A DNA stretch of 64,000 bases from Pelomonas nitida (lineage in GTDB: Bacteria; Pseudomonadota; Gammaproteobacteria; Burkholderiales; Burkholderiaceae_C), in the NCBI RefSeq assembly GCF_043555975.1, contig NZ_JBIGIA010000004.1, forward strand, positions 280,693 through 344,692, in the 5' to 3' direction. Under the pieces are notes generated by a model that was given only the letters and a program-made list of their open reading frames with translations, did no database searches and was not told where the DNA came from. Below, piece by piece: positions 16,842 to 25,945 of this stretch. Position numbers and translations under genes: made by a program. Position 1 is the stretch's first letter; the number at the start of each line of letters is the position of its first letter.

Positions 16842-19517
16842 ATGCCCACCCACCCGCGATTCCTCTTCATGCCCGAGCTCACGCCCAGCCAGTGGAGCCT
16901 GCTCCCCGATGAGCCGGAGGCTCCCGCCGCGCCCGATCCGCTGGCGCAGGCCGCGTCCAGCGCGCTGCGCAGCCGTGACGGCCATTTCTACGAGCTGACG
17001 GGCCAGGTCAATCGCCCCGGCGAGCCGCAGGCCGGGCCCGCGCTGCGCTGGCAACGCTTCTTTGAAGCCGGCGGCGCGGTGGGCTGGCAGGAGCTGTCGG
17101 CCAAGGCGCTGCGCGTGCAGCGCCGCGTGCTGGAAGATGGCGCGAGCTACAACGTGCACAGCGACGGCCCGCCGTTGCCCGGCCAGGGCGGCCTGGAGGC
17201 GGCTCCGCTGGCGCGCCACTGGCCGCTGGAACTGCTGCCCATGCTCATCGATCCGGATGAGTGGCGCCACATCGAGGCCGGTGCCATCCAGCGCGCGCGG
17301 CTGCTCGATGCCGTGATGGCCGACATCTACGGCGAGCGCCGCCTGCTGCGCGACGGGCTGCTGCCCGCATCGCTCGTGCTGGCCGACCCGCAATACCTGC
17401 GGGCCATGCACGGCAGCCGCCCGCCGGGGGGCGTGCACCTGCATGTGCAGGCCTTCGACCTCACGCGCTGCGCCGACGGCCACTGGTGGGTGGTCGGGCA
17501 GCGCACGCAGGCGCCGTCGGGCCTGGGCTATGTGCTCGAGAACCGCCTCATCATCGCGCAGCAGTTCCCCGAGGCCTTCCGCCAGATGGCCGTGCAGCGG
17601 CTGGCGGCGAGCTACCGCGACTTCATCCAGGCGCTGACCAAGCTCTCGCCCGCCGGCGAGCGCAGCCGCGTCGCGCTGCTGACGCCGGGGCCGCGCAACG
17701 AGACCTATTTCGAGCAGGCCTTCCTGGCGCGCTACCTGGGCATCACGCTGGTGGAAGGCGCTGACCTGACCGTGCGTGGCGACAAGGTCTACCTGAAGAC
17801 GCTGGCGGGCCTGGAGCGCGTGCATGTGCTGCTGCGCCGTGTCGACGACACCTGGCTGGACCCGCTGGAACTGCGGCCCGACTCCATCCTCGGCGTGCCG
17901 GGCTTGCTGCAGGCAGCGCGCGCCGGCGAGGTTGTCATTGCCAACGTGCCAGGGGCCGGCTGGCTGGAAAGCCCCGGCCTCACGGCCTTCTGGCCCGGTG
18001 TGGCCGAGGCCTTGTTTGGCGAGAAGCTGGTGTTGCCCGCGATCCAGAGCTGGTGGTGCGGCGAGGAGAGCGCCTGGCAGACGCTGCGCCCCCGCCTGGC
18101 GGAATTCGTCGTCGTGCCCACCTTCTCGGCCAGCCCCACGACGCTGAGCTTCAACCCCGTCGTCGCGGCCGAGCTCGACGCCACCGGGCTGCAGGCGCTG
18201 GCCGCACGCATCGATGCCAACCCCACCGCCTACACACTGCAGGCGCGTGTCAAACCGACCAAGCAGCCGGTGTGGGTGCGCGGCGCGCTGGAGCCGCGCG
18301 TGGCCGTGCTGCGCGTGTACGTCATGACGGACGGGCAGGGCGGCTGGACCGTGCTGCCCGGCGGGCTGGCGCGCGTGGCGCCGCGCCGCGACCCGCTGGC
18401 CGATGCGTGGCTGTCCATCCAGCGCGGGTCGCTGAGCGCCGACACCTGGGTCATGACGGATGGCGAGGTGGACCCCACCACGCTGCTGCCGCAACCCCTG
18501 CAGGCCACCGACCTGCGCGACGTGCACTGGACGGTGACCAGCCGCGCCGCCGAGAACCTGTTCTGGCTGGGCCGCTACACCGAGCGTGCCGAGAACAGTG
18601 CGCGCCTGGCGCGGCATGTCATCGAGGCCAGCGTCATGGTGCAGCGCGGTGCCATGCCGCCGCCCATGCTGCCGCTGCTGGACGCCCTGGCGCGCCGCCA
18701 CGGCCTCGTGGGTGGCAACGCGCCCCGCGCGGCGGATGACCCGCGGGGCTTCGAGCGCGCGCTGCTGGCCGCGCTGTTGCCGACATCCGGCATCAGCAGC
18801 GTCGGCTGGAACCTGCGGGCGCTGCAGGGCTGCGCGCAGTCGCTGCGCGAGCGGCTGTCGCCCGAAACCTGGCATCTGATCCACGAGACCGCCGCGCAGT
18901 TCGAGACGCAACTGCGCGCCGTGCTCGACCGTTCGGGCAGTGCCGTGCCGCTGACCGACGTGTTGAATGTGCTGGGGCGGGTGGACACGCATCTCGCGGC
19001 CATCACCGGCGCACAGACCGACCGCATGACCCGTGACGACGGCTGGCGGCTGCTGTCCATCGGCCGGCAGATCGAGCGGCTGTCCTTTCACGCCGACGTG
19101 CTGGCGGAGTCCTTCGAGCAAGGCCTGGCGCTCAGCGAGGACGGCTTCGCGCTGCTGCTGGGCGTGTTCGATTCCACCATCACCTACCGCGCGCAGTTCC
19201 AGGCCCGGCGCGAGGCGCCGCCGCTGCTGCATCTGCTGGTGCACAACACCGACAACCCGCGCTCGCTGGCCTGGGTGGCGCGCACGCTGAGGGAGCGGTT
19301 CGCCAAGCTGGCTCGCCATGACCCGGGCTGGGCTGCCGAGATCGCGGCCGACCTTCCGGTGCCTGACGCCTGGCCGCTGGCCGAGCTCGCGGCGCCCGGG
19401 CCTGCACTGGTCCAGCACCTGCGGCGTGCCGCGTTGCAGGCGGGCGAGCTGTCCAGCCTCATCAGCCAGCGCTATTTCGCGCATGTCATCGGCGCCGAAC
19501 AACGGGTGTGGCAATGA
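16842..19517 (+). CDS. fused circularly permuted ATP-grasp / alpha-E protein, module B
   Basis: This 891-residue protein joins two activities that are separate genes in module A. Residues about 60-560 are a circularly permuted ATP-grasp unit (blocks QRRVLEDGASYNVHSDG, APSGLGYVLENRLI, LLTPGPRNETYFEQAFLA and VLPGGLARVA). From about residue 560 an alpha-E domain begins with SRAAENLFWLGRYTERAENS. The fusion is direct evidence that the two proteins act together. The start is uncertain: ATG at 16842 or ATG at 16869, neither with a good ribosome-binding site. The 3' end overlaps the next gene by ATGA, so the two are translationally coupled. Confidence 0.9.
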   Translation: MPTHPRFLFMPELTPSQWSLLPDEPEAPAAPDPLAQAASSALRSRDGHFYELTGQVNRPGEPQAGPALRWQRFFEAGGAVGWQELSAKALRVQRRVLEDGASYNVHSDGPPLPGQGGLEAAPLARHWPLELLPMLIDPDEWRHIEAGAIQRARLLDAVMADIYGERRLLRDGLLPASLVLADPQYLRAMHGSRPPGGVHLHVQAFDLTRCADGHWWVVGQRTQAPSGLGYVLENRLIIAQQFPEAFRQMAVQRLAASYRDFIQALTKLSPAGERSRVALLTPGPRNETYFEQAFLARYLGITLVEGADLTVRGDKVYLKTLAGLERVHVLLRRVDDTWLDPLELRPDSILGVPGLLQAARAGEVVIANVPGAGWLESPGLTAFWPGVAEALFGEKLVLPAIQSWWCGEESAWQTLRPRLAEFVVVPTFSASPTTLSFNPVVAAELDATGLQALAARIDANPTAYTLQARVKPTKQPVWVRGALEPRVAVLRVYVMTDGQGGWTVLPGGLARVAPRRDPLADAWLSIQRGSLSADTWVMTDGEVDPTTLLPQPLQATDLRDVHWTVTSRAAENLFWLGRYTERAENSARLARHVIEASVMVQRGAMPPPMLPLLDALARRHGLVGGNAPRAADDPRGFERALLAALLPTSGISSVGWNLRALQGCAQSLRERLSPETWHLIHETAAQFETQLRAVLDRSGSAVPLTDVLNVLGRVDTHLAAITGAQTDRMTRDDGWRLLSIGRQIERLSFHADVLAESFEQGLALSEDGFALLLGVFDSTITYRAQFQARREAPPLLHLLVHNTDNPRSLAWVARTLRERFAKLARHDPGWAAEIAADLPVPDAWPLAELAAPGPALVQHLRRAALQAGELSSLISQRYFAHVIGAEQRVWQ

Positions 19518-20449
19518 GCGTGCGCCTCGCCGTCCATCACGTCACCGAGTACACGTACGACGACTCGGTGGAATGGGCCCACCACGCCGCCTGCCTGGCG
19601 CCGCAGGACACGCCCTGGCAGCACGTCAGTGGCTGGCGGCTGGACATCGACCCGCTGCCCGATGGCTGGGGCGTCGAGGGCCTGGAGCTGGACGCCGCCG
19701 AGCTGGCGCGTCATCTGCGCCGCGACCCCTGGGGCAACCGTCACCTGAGCTTTGGCCATGCGCGGGTTCACGAGAAGCTGGTCGTGGACAGCCGGTTCAT
19801 CGCCGAACTGACGGATCGCCCGGCGCCCGACGCCGAGCGCGGGCCCAGTTGGGAGGCCGTGGCGCGCAGCCTGCGCTACCGCGCCGGCCGGCCGCTGCAG
19901 GAGGCCGACGAATTCGCGCTGGCGTCCACCTACGCCGCGCCCGACGACGCGCTGGCCGCCTATGGCCGCCGAGCTTTCCCGCCCGGCCGCGTGCTGGCCG
20001 CCGGAGGGCTGGCGTTGATGAGCCAGATCCACGCCGACCTGCGCTACCTGCCTCAGAGCACGACGGTGGCGACGCGCGCGTCCGACGCGCTCGCGCAGCG
20101 CAGCGGCGTGTGCCAGGACTTCGCCCATGTCTTCATCGCCGCCTGCCGCTCGCTGGGGCTGGCGGCGCGCTATGTGTCGGGCTATTTGCTGACGCGCCCG
20201 CCGCTGGGGGCTCCGAAGCTGGTGGGTGCCGATGCGTCGCATGCCTGGGCCGAGATCTGGTGCCCGGAGCAGGGCTGGCTGGCGCTGGACCCGACCAACG
20301 ACGTGCCTGCCGGGCTGGACCACGTCACGCTGGCCTGGGGCCGCGACTACGCCGATGTGGCGCCACTGCGCGGGGTGCTGCGTGGTGGCGGCGTGGCGAC
20401 CTTGAAGGTGGCGGTGACGGTGGAGCCCATCGAGCCACCGGCGCCCTGA
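19514..20449 (+). CDS. transglutaminase-like cysteine protease-fold protein, module B
   Basis: This 311-residue protein has a bacterial transglutaminase N-terminal domain (starting VRLAVHHVTEYTYDD) followed by the core domain with Cys in SGVCQDFAHVF, His in ASHAWAEIW and Asp in LALDPTND. All three residues of the triad are intact. It resembles the first 290 residues of the protein at 9105-12554, so the two are paralogues. Family members are predicted to cleave or transfer peptide or isopeptide bonds, possibly acting on the product of the ATP-grasp partner. The ATG at 19514 overlaps the stop of the preceding gene, which sets the start. Confidence 0.9.
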   Translation: MSVRLAVHHVTEYTYDDSVEWAHHAACLAPQDTPWQHVSGWRLDIDPLPDGWGVEGLELDAAELARHLRRDPWGNRHLSFGHARVHEKLVVDSRFIAELTDRPAPDAERGPSWEAVARSLRYRAGRPLQEADEFALASTYAAPDDALAAYGRRAFPPGRVLAAGGLALMSQIHADLRYLPQSTTVATRASDALAQRSGVCQDFAHVFIAACRSLGLAARYVSGYLLTRPPLGAPKLVGADASHAWAEIWCPEQGWLALDPTNDVPAGLDHVTLAWGRDYADVAPLRGVLRGGGVATLKVAVTVEPIEPPAP

Positions 20450-20461
20450 GCCTTGCCGACG

Positions 20462-20488
20462 CAGCGGCGGCCGGGGCGACCGCCGCTG
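20462..20488. terminator. hairpin between convergent genes
   Basis: A perfect 9-bp GC stem (CAGCGGCGG and its complement) with a 9-nt loop lies between the convergent transglutaminase and S8 protease genes. It could limit read-through in both directions. There is no T-tract on either side, so it is not a classic intrinsic terminator. Confidence 0.4.
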
Positions 20489-20515
20489 TCCGGGCCTTGC
20501 CGGCCCGTGCCGTCG

Positions 20516-23080
20516 TCAGCGACGGGCCGGCGCGGCCGCGGCGGGCTGGCGCGGCTTCTGGCGGCGCGCTGCGGTGCCGAGCAGGCCGGCCGACAGGGCC
20601 AGGCCCAGCAGCCACAGCACCGACATCGCGCCGCCGCCGCTGTCCGAATTGCTGCTGGTGGAGCCGGTGGTGCTGGTCGTGCCGGCCGTGGTGACCGTGA
20701 TGGTCTGCGACTTGGAGGCCTGCGCGCCGCTGCTGTCGGTCAGCGTCAGCTGCACGGTGAAGCTGCCGGCCGCGCTGGTCGTCACGGTCGCCGTCTGGCC
20801 CGTCGTGCTGCCACTGAACGCAGCGATGCCGCTGCCGCTGGTGAGGCTCCACTGATAACCCGTCAGCGTGCGGCCGCTCGGTGCGCTGGAGCCGGTGCTG
20901 CCCAGCGTCACGTTGCTGCCTGCCGTCACGGTCGTTGCCGACGCGCTGATGCTGGCGGTGGGCGCGAGCGCCGTCACGGTGACCGTGCTGCTGGCGCTGC
21001 TGGTCTGGCCCAGCGAGTCGGTCACGGTCAGCGTGACGGTGAACGTGCCGCTGCCGCTGCCCAGCGTCGACACCGTGGCGGACGACGTGTTCGTCGCCGT
21101 CGTGAACGTGGCGAGATTGCTGGCGGGCGCCACCGTCCACTGGTAGCTGGCGATGGACAGGCCCGTGGCCGGCTTGCTGCCGCTGCCGTCGAAGCTGACG
21201 GCCGTGCCGGCCGCCACCGCGGTGGCCGACGCAACGATCGTCACGGTCGGCGCGGCCGGCGCGGTGACGGTGAGGGTCTGCGTCTTGGTGGCCTGCGTGC
21301 CGGCGCTGTCGGTGATGACGAGCTGCACCGTCACGCTGCCGGGGGCGCTGGTCTTGAGGCTGGCCGTGGCCGTGTTGGTCGAGCCGCTGAAGCTCGCGAA
21401 GCCGGCGCCGCTGGTGATGCTCCAGGCGTAGCTGGCGATGGTGCGGCTGCCGGTGGCGGTGGAGGCGCTGCCGTCCAGCGTGATGGTGCTGCCGGCCGTC
21501 ACGGTCGTGGCGCTCGCGCTGATGCTGGCGGTCGGGGTGGCCGTGCCGGCCGCAGCGGCCACGGCCGCGCCGACGTCCAGCATGCCGGCGCCGCAGGTGG
21601 AGGTGGTGCAGTAGCACTCGTCCTGCGCCGTGCTGGTGGGCGCCTTGCAGGCGGGGATGGTGCTGCCCGCCGGCTGCGCGGGGAAGCTGCGCGCGCTGGA
21701 TTGCAGCAGCGACTTGATCTGCGCGGGCTTGAGCGTCGGGTTGACGGACAGCATGAGGGCTGCCGCGCCCGCCACCATCGGCGTTGCGAAGCTGGTGCCC
21801 ACCGAGTAGTTGGTGCTGTTGCTGTAGGTGTTGGTGCCTGCCAGCGTGGTGCCGGTGTTCGTGGCGGTCAGGATGGGGTAGAGGCAGGCACCGGTCGCAT
21901 TCACGCAGTTGCCGCCTGGCGCGGCAATGCTGACCTCGGGGCCGATGTTGGAGAAGCCGACCTTGGTGCCGACATGGCGCAAGCCTGCCACGGCGATGAC
22001 GCCCGTGCAGTTGGCCGGCACGCCGACGGGCAGGCCTTCTTCGTTGCCGGCGGCGACGACGATGGTGACGCCGGCGGCGATGAGCTGGTTGATGGCGTCC
22101 TGGTAGGCCGACGTGCAAACGCCGGTGCCGCCCAGGCTGAGGTTGAGCACCTTGGCCGGGTTGGGGTTCTTCGTGGGCGTGCTGGACACGCCACCGGCCC
22201 ACAGCATGCCGGCAATGATGTCGGAGTCGTAGCCACCGCACTTGCCGAGCACGCGCACCGGCAGGATCTTCACGTCGTAGCCCACCGAGGCCATGCCGAC
22301 GCCGTTGTTGGTCTGCGCGCCGATGATGCTGGAGGTCTGCGTGCCGTGCCAGCTGCTGCTGGTGGCTTTTTCGCCGGTGCCGCATTGGTCGGCGATGGTG
22401 TAGTCGCCCGGGTCGGTGGCGTCCGCTTCACGGCCGCCGCCGTCACCAGCGGTGGCCGTGTCGGCGATGAAGTCGTAGCCGGGCAGCAGCTTGTTGATGA
22501 GGTCCGGGTGGTTCGTCAGCACACCGGTGTCGATGTCTGCGACGACGATGCTGCTGGAACCTGTGGTCAGGCTCCATGCGCCGACCGCGTTGATGGCGGC
22601 GACCAGCGTCGAATCGGCTGGTTGCAAATACCACTGCCCGGCGGCGAGCGCGGCCGCGGAACTGGCCGGCAGCAGCGGGTCGTTGGGCAGGGCCAGCGCG
22701 TGGCGGCGAACGTCCGGCACGGCGTACTCGACGTCGGCATCCTGGGCGAGCTTGGCGGCCAGCGCGGCGGACGTCATGCCCTTGCTGCCGTGGATGACCT
22801 GGCTGCGCGCATCGATCATGTGGCCGTCGCGCAGGCCCAGGCCTTGGCGCCCGGCCAGCGTGGCGGCCTGCTGCGGCCCGCGGTCACCGCGGGCGCTCGC
22901 GATCCGCATCAGCGGGCCCAGCGCCTTGTACTTGACGATGACGCGGGGTTCGTCGGTGTCGGTGTCGGTGGATGTCGCTGCGCGCGCGGGCATGGCCCCC
23001 AGCACGAGGGCCAGCAGGGCGATCGTCGCGATGAGCGCGAGCAGGACGGGGAAGCAGGTGCTTGGAGAAAGGCGGCGCAC
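20516..23080 (-). CDS. secreted S8 serine protease with PKD-like repeats and GlyGly-CTERM-like tail
   Basis: This 854-residue subtilisin-family protease has a signal peptide (residues 1-34), a short propeptide, and a catalytic domain with Asp184 (DIDTG), His244 (WHGTQ), Asn345 (AAGN) and Ser429 (GTSFATPM). Three Ig/PKD-like repeats of about 90 residues follow, each with a SASATTVTAGS-like start. The C-terminus has SGGGAM, one hydrophobic helix and AARRQK: a GlyGly-CTERM-type sorting signal, expected to be processed by a rhombosortase. I chose GTG at 23080 because GGAG lies upstream and the signal peptide begins there; a longer TTG-started form lacks such support. It likely works at the cell surface or outside. 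Confidence 0.85.
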   Translation of the reverse strand: MRRLSPSTCFPVLLALIATIALLALVLGAMPARAATSTDTDTDEPRVIVKYKALGPLMRIASARGDRGPQQAATLAGRQGLGLRDGHMIDARSQVIHGSKGMTSAALAAKLAQDADVEYAVPDVRRHALALPNDPLLPASSAAALAAGQWYLQPADSTLVAAINAVGAWSLTTGSSSIVVADIDTGVLTNHPDLINKLLPGYDFIADTATAGDGGGREADATDPGDYTIADQCGTGEKATSSSWHGTQTSSIIGAQTNNGVGMASVGYDVKILPVRVLGKCGGYDSDIIAGMLWAGGVSSTPTKNPNPAKVLNLSLGGTGVCTSAYQDAINQLIAAGVTIVVAAGNEEGLPVGVPANCTGVIAVAGLRHVGTKVGFSNIGPEVSIAAPGGNCVNATGACLYPILTATNTGTTLAGTNTYSNSTNYSVGTSFATPMVAGAAALMLSVNPTLKPAQIKSLLQSSARSFPAQPAGSTIPACKAPTSTAQDECYCTTSTCGAGMLDVGAAVAAAAGTATPTASISASATTVTAGSTITLDGSASTATGSRTIASYAWSITSGAGFASFSGSTNTATASLKTSAPGSVTVQLVITDSAGTQATKTQTLTVTAPAAPTVTIVASATAVAAGTAVSFDGSGSKPATGLSIASYQWTVAPASNLATFTTATNTSSATVSTLGSGSGTFTVTLTVTDSLGQTSSASSTVTVTALAPTASISASATTVTAGSNVTLGSTGSSAPSGRTLTGYQWSLTSGSGIAAFSGSTTGQTATVTTSAAGSFTVQLTLTDSSGAQASKSQTITVTTAGTTSTTGSTSSNSDSGGGAMSVLWLLGLALSAGLLGTAARRQKPRQPAAAAPARR

Positions 23081-23237
23081 GGGAGACTCCGGGGCGTGAT
23101 GGCCGCCATGCTCAGGCAAAGCGGTATCTGTGTTGATGCCGCTTTGTGTCAGCGTCGATACAAGACGTTTCAGCGACAGGATCTTGTTGGGCCTGGCGCG
23201 TCATACCGCACGCCCGCGAGAGGCGTGCGGTGGGAGG

Positions 23238-24371
23238 TCAGCGCTTGACCTTGCCGTCGCTGGTCAGCATCGACAGCTCGACGAAGCTCGAGCCGTTGTG
23301 CTTGTTGGGGCCGAAGTTCAGCCGGTAGCCGCGCGCGTCGTAGCCGGACAGGCCTTCCAGAGCCGCGATCAGGGCGTCACGATTGAGCTTGCCGCCCAGG
23401 CGGCGCAGGGCGTCCACCATGACGCGGGCCGCGACATAGCCTTCCATGCTGCCGTAGTTCGGTTCCGCCTTGGGGTCCACCTTCTGCAAGGCTTGCTGGT
23501 AGTCGTTGACGAGGCCCGCCGTGGCGCCGAAGGGCGACGGCATGACCTGCGAGACGACGATGCCGGCGGCGTCCTTGCCGAGCTCGTCGGCCAGGGCCTG
23601 GGTGCCGACGAACGACACGTTGTAGAACTGGCCGAAATAGCCGCCCTTGCGCATTTCGCGGATGAACGCGGCGCAGCTCTTGTAGGCGCTGATCTGCACG
23701 ACGGCGTCAGGCTGCACGGCTGCGATCGTCTTGACGGCAGCGGCCACGTCGACGCTGTTGCGCTCCACGGTGGCGACGGCCGTGGGTTGCAGGCCGCGCT
23801 TTTCCAGCGCGCGCTGCACGCCCTTGAGGCCGGCCTGACCGTAGGAGTCGTTCTGGTGGAAGATGGCGATCTTCTTCAGGTCCAGCTGCGTGAGCTGCTT
23901 GACGATGAGTTCGGTCTCGTCGTAGTACGACGCGCGGACGTGGAAGACCAGCTTGTTGAAGGGATCGCGCAGCACTTCGGCGCCCGTGAACGGTGCGACG
24001 AAGGGAATCTTGGCGGAGTTGACCAACGGCAGCGCGGCCACCGACGTGGGCGTGCCGACGTAGCCGAACAGGGCGAACACGTCGTCCTGGATGAACTTCT
24101 CGGTGTTGGCCTTGCAGCGCGCTGGGTCGTAGCCGTCGTCCAGCGTCTTGAGCACGATGGGCATGCCGCCAACGCCGCCAGCCGAATTGACGGCTTCGAA
24201 ATAGGCCTTGGCGCCGAGTTGCATTTGCAGGCCCAGTTGTGCAGCGGGGCCCGTCAGCGGCGCGGACTGGCCGAGCACGATGGCGCGGCGTTCTTGGGCC
24301 CTGGCGGTCAACGCCATCGGCAGCGTCAGGCTGGCGAGGGCGAGCTGGTGAAAGCGTCTACGGTTTTGCAT
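23238..24371 (-). CDS. branched-chain amino-acid-type ABC transporter substrate-binding protein
   Basis: This 377-residue protein is a periplasmic type I solute-binding protein (Peripla_BP_6 type). It has a signal peptide with twin Arg followed by another Arg (NRRRF) and a cleavage site after ARA. The mature part starts IVLGQSAPLTGPAAQLG, the usual ligand-pocket start of the family, and contains YDPARCKANTEKFI and FHQNDSYGQAG. Ligands in this family include branched-chain amino acids, amides, urea and aromatic acids; nothing here decides among them. No permease or ATPase genes are adjacent, so it is an orphan component. The start at 24371 is preferred to an upstream ATG because the signal peptide begins there. 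Confidence 0.85.
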   Translation of the reverse strand: MQNRRRFHQLALASLTLPMALTARAQERRAIVLGQSAPLTGPAAQLGLQMQLGAKAYFEAVNSAGGVGGMPIVLKTLDDGYDPARCKANTEKFIQDDVFALFGYVGTPTSVAALPLVNSAKIPFVAPFTGAEVLRDPFNKLVFHVRASYYDETELIVKQLTQLDLKKIAIFHQNDSYGQAGLKGVQRALEKRGLQPTAVATVERNSVDVAAAVKTIAAVQPDAVVQISAYKSCAAFIREMRKGGYFGQFYNVSFVGTQALADELGKDAAGIVVSQVMPSPFGATAGLVNDYQQALQKVDPKAEPNYGSMEGYVAARVMVDALRRLGGKLNRDALIAALEGLSGYDARGYRLNFGPNKHNGSSFVELSMLTSDGKVKR

Positions 24372-24561
24372 CCCCGAATCATCGGTGCAGATAAGGGTTT
24401 TCGCTGTGAACAAATTCAATGTCCTGTTACATCCGCGCGCAAAAACCTGCCCATATTGTTAGAAAACATTTCACGCGCTTGTCAGCGCGCCGCGCATTGG
24501 TGCATGGGAGCGCTCACGGCGGAAAGCCGCCGGCGCAGGCGGCAGGCCCACAATCACCCGC

Positions 24562-25107
24562 ATGAACCTGTTCCTGACCCAGGCTCGCGCCAATCGCCTC
24601 GCCAACCGGCGCCTGCTGGCGGCTGTCGCCAAGTTGGCGGAGGGCGAATTCCATGCGCCGCGCACGGGGTTCTTCCCGAGCCTCGCGGCGACGCTGAACC
24701 ATGCGCTGAACGTGGATCACTACTACATCGCGGCCTTGCACGGCGATGTGCAGATGCGGCAGGTCTGGGCGAGCTACCAGCCGGCGGCGAGCGCCGCGGA
24801 GCTGGCTGCGCGCCAGGCCGCCAGCGATGAGCGCCTGATCGCGTTCTGCGCCGGGCTGGCTCCGGCCGATGACGAACGCATCATCGCGTTCGATCGCGGT
24901 GCCGGCATCGAGCACGGCCCGCGCGAGCCGCTGGGCCGGGTGCTGGGCCATCTCTTCATGCACCAGACCCATCATCGTGGTCAGGCTCACGCGATGCTCT
25001 CCGGCACGTCCGTCAAGCCGCCGCAGCTGGATGACTTCATGCTGCTGGGCGACGCGGTGCATCGGGGCGAAGACATGTTGGGCCTGGGGTGGCGCGAGCC
25101 GGTGTAG
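24562..25107 (+). CDS. DinB family protein
   Basis: This 181-residue protein has the four-helix DinB/YfiT fold signature. Likely metal ligands are the His in LNHALNVDHYY near residue 50 and the HQTHHRGQ motif in the last third. Family members include metal-dependent thiol transferases and proteins of unknown function. It is cytoplasmic. It is divergent from the substrate-binding protein gene, with a 190-nt AT-richer shared region that probably holds both promoters. Confidence 0.85.
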   Translation: MNLFLTQARANRLANRRLLAAVAKLAEGEFHAPRTGFFPSLAATLNHALNVDHYYIAALHGDVQMRQVWASYQPAASAAELAARQAASDERLIAFCAGLAPADDERIIAFDRGAGIEHGPREPLGRVLGHLFMHQTHHRGQAHAMLSGTSVKPPQLDDFMLLGDAVHRGEDMLGLGWREPV

Positions 25108-25297
25108 GAGCCCCGCCGCGCGTGCTTCATGGCATTCGCGTGTCCTCGCCTGGTCCCGACCTGTGATGCCTGGTTGTCTCGTTGATCACCCAACTAAGGG
25201 GTGGTTAGCAGAGGCGGGCCGGGATGCGCCGAAACCTGTAGAGAATGGCCGCCGCAGCACAGGCTGCCAAGAAAGTCATCTAACACAGGGAGTTTTG

Positions 25298-25915
25298 ATG
25301 TCGACACATTTCGTTCGGAACTGGATCGCCGCAGCAGCGTTGGTCGGGGCGGCTGGCGCCGCGGGCGCGACCACTTATGACGCATCGTCTTATCCGTTTT
25401 CGTACAGGGGCGTGACAGGTGCATCCATCCAGGTCACCTCGTCGGTCGTTGGTACGTTTGATACCTCCGCTGAGATCCTGCAGTTTCTCAACGGTACGAG
25501 CTTCAGTGCCGTGCTGACCAACGCGAGCGGCGCGCTGGTCACGTTGGACAACAGCAATGCAGCGTGGTCGTTGAGCTATACCGGTACAGGTGCCTCCGCC
25601 GTGCTGGACGCAGATGGTGGCCGGCTCAAATTGGGGCTGTTCACGCCGGACGAATACAGCGGCGTTGCGCTGATGCTCAAGTCTGCAGATGGCCGATCGG
25701 TCTTCCAGATGCGCCAAGAGAACAACGTCACTGACTATGCGTTCGTGAACTTCTCGTACGACGCGATGTTCACCGCAAGCGCTGTCCAGCGGTACAACGA
25801 GGCGTTTGCGCTTTGGGCCACAGCTGTAGCACCGGTGCCGGAGGTTTCGTCCAGCCTGTTGTTCGCCGTCAGCTTGCCGCTGGTCGGGTTGGTCGTGAGG
25901 CGCCGTCGGCGGTGA
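25298..25915 (+). CDS. small PEP-CTERM exported protein
   Basis: This 205-residue protein has a signal peptide (cleavage after AGA near residue 24), a Ser/Thr/Asn-rich beta-type body, and a C-terminal VPE motif followed by a hydrophobic helix and a run of arginines. That arrangement is the PEP-CTERM sorting signal, recognised by the exosortase EpsH/XrtA system and linked to exopolysaccharide production. The body matches no family I know. The start ATG at 25298 follows AGGGAG. No exosortase is in the window. Confidence 0.8.
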   Translation: MSTHFVRNWIAAAALVGAAGAAGATTYDASSYPFSYRGVTGASIQVTSSVVGTFDTSAEILQFLNGTSFSAVLTNASGALVTLDNSNAAWSLSYTGTGASAVLDADGGRLKLGLFTPDEYSGVALMLKSADGRSVFQMRQENNVTDYAFVNFSYDAMFTASAVQRYNEAFALWATAVAPVPEVSSSLLFAVSLPLVGLVVRRRRR

Positions 25916-25945
25916 GCGGTCGGCGAGGGGGGCGACGATTCCTCC

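Noticed and set aside
14345..16882. Very long open frame on the minus strand (845 codons) opposite the xyloglucanase and hydrolase
   Set aside because: Its product is rich in Arg, His, Gly and Ala with no family resemblance. It is the antisense shadow of strongly supported plus-strand genes in GC-rich DNA.
16563..19514. 983-codon minus-strand frame opposite the ATP-grasp-alpha-E fusion
   Set aside because: Same reason: Arg/Gln/Gly/Ala-rich composition and no conserved domain, while the plus strand has clear family motifs throughout.
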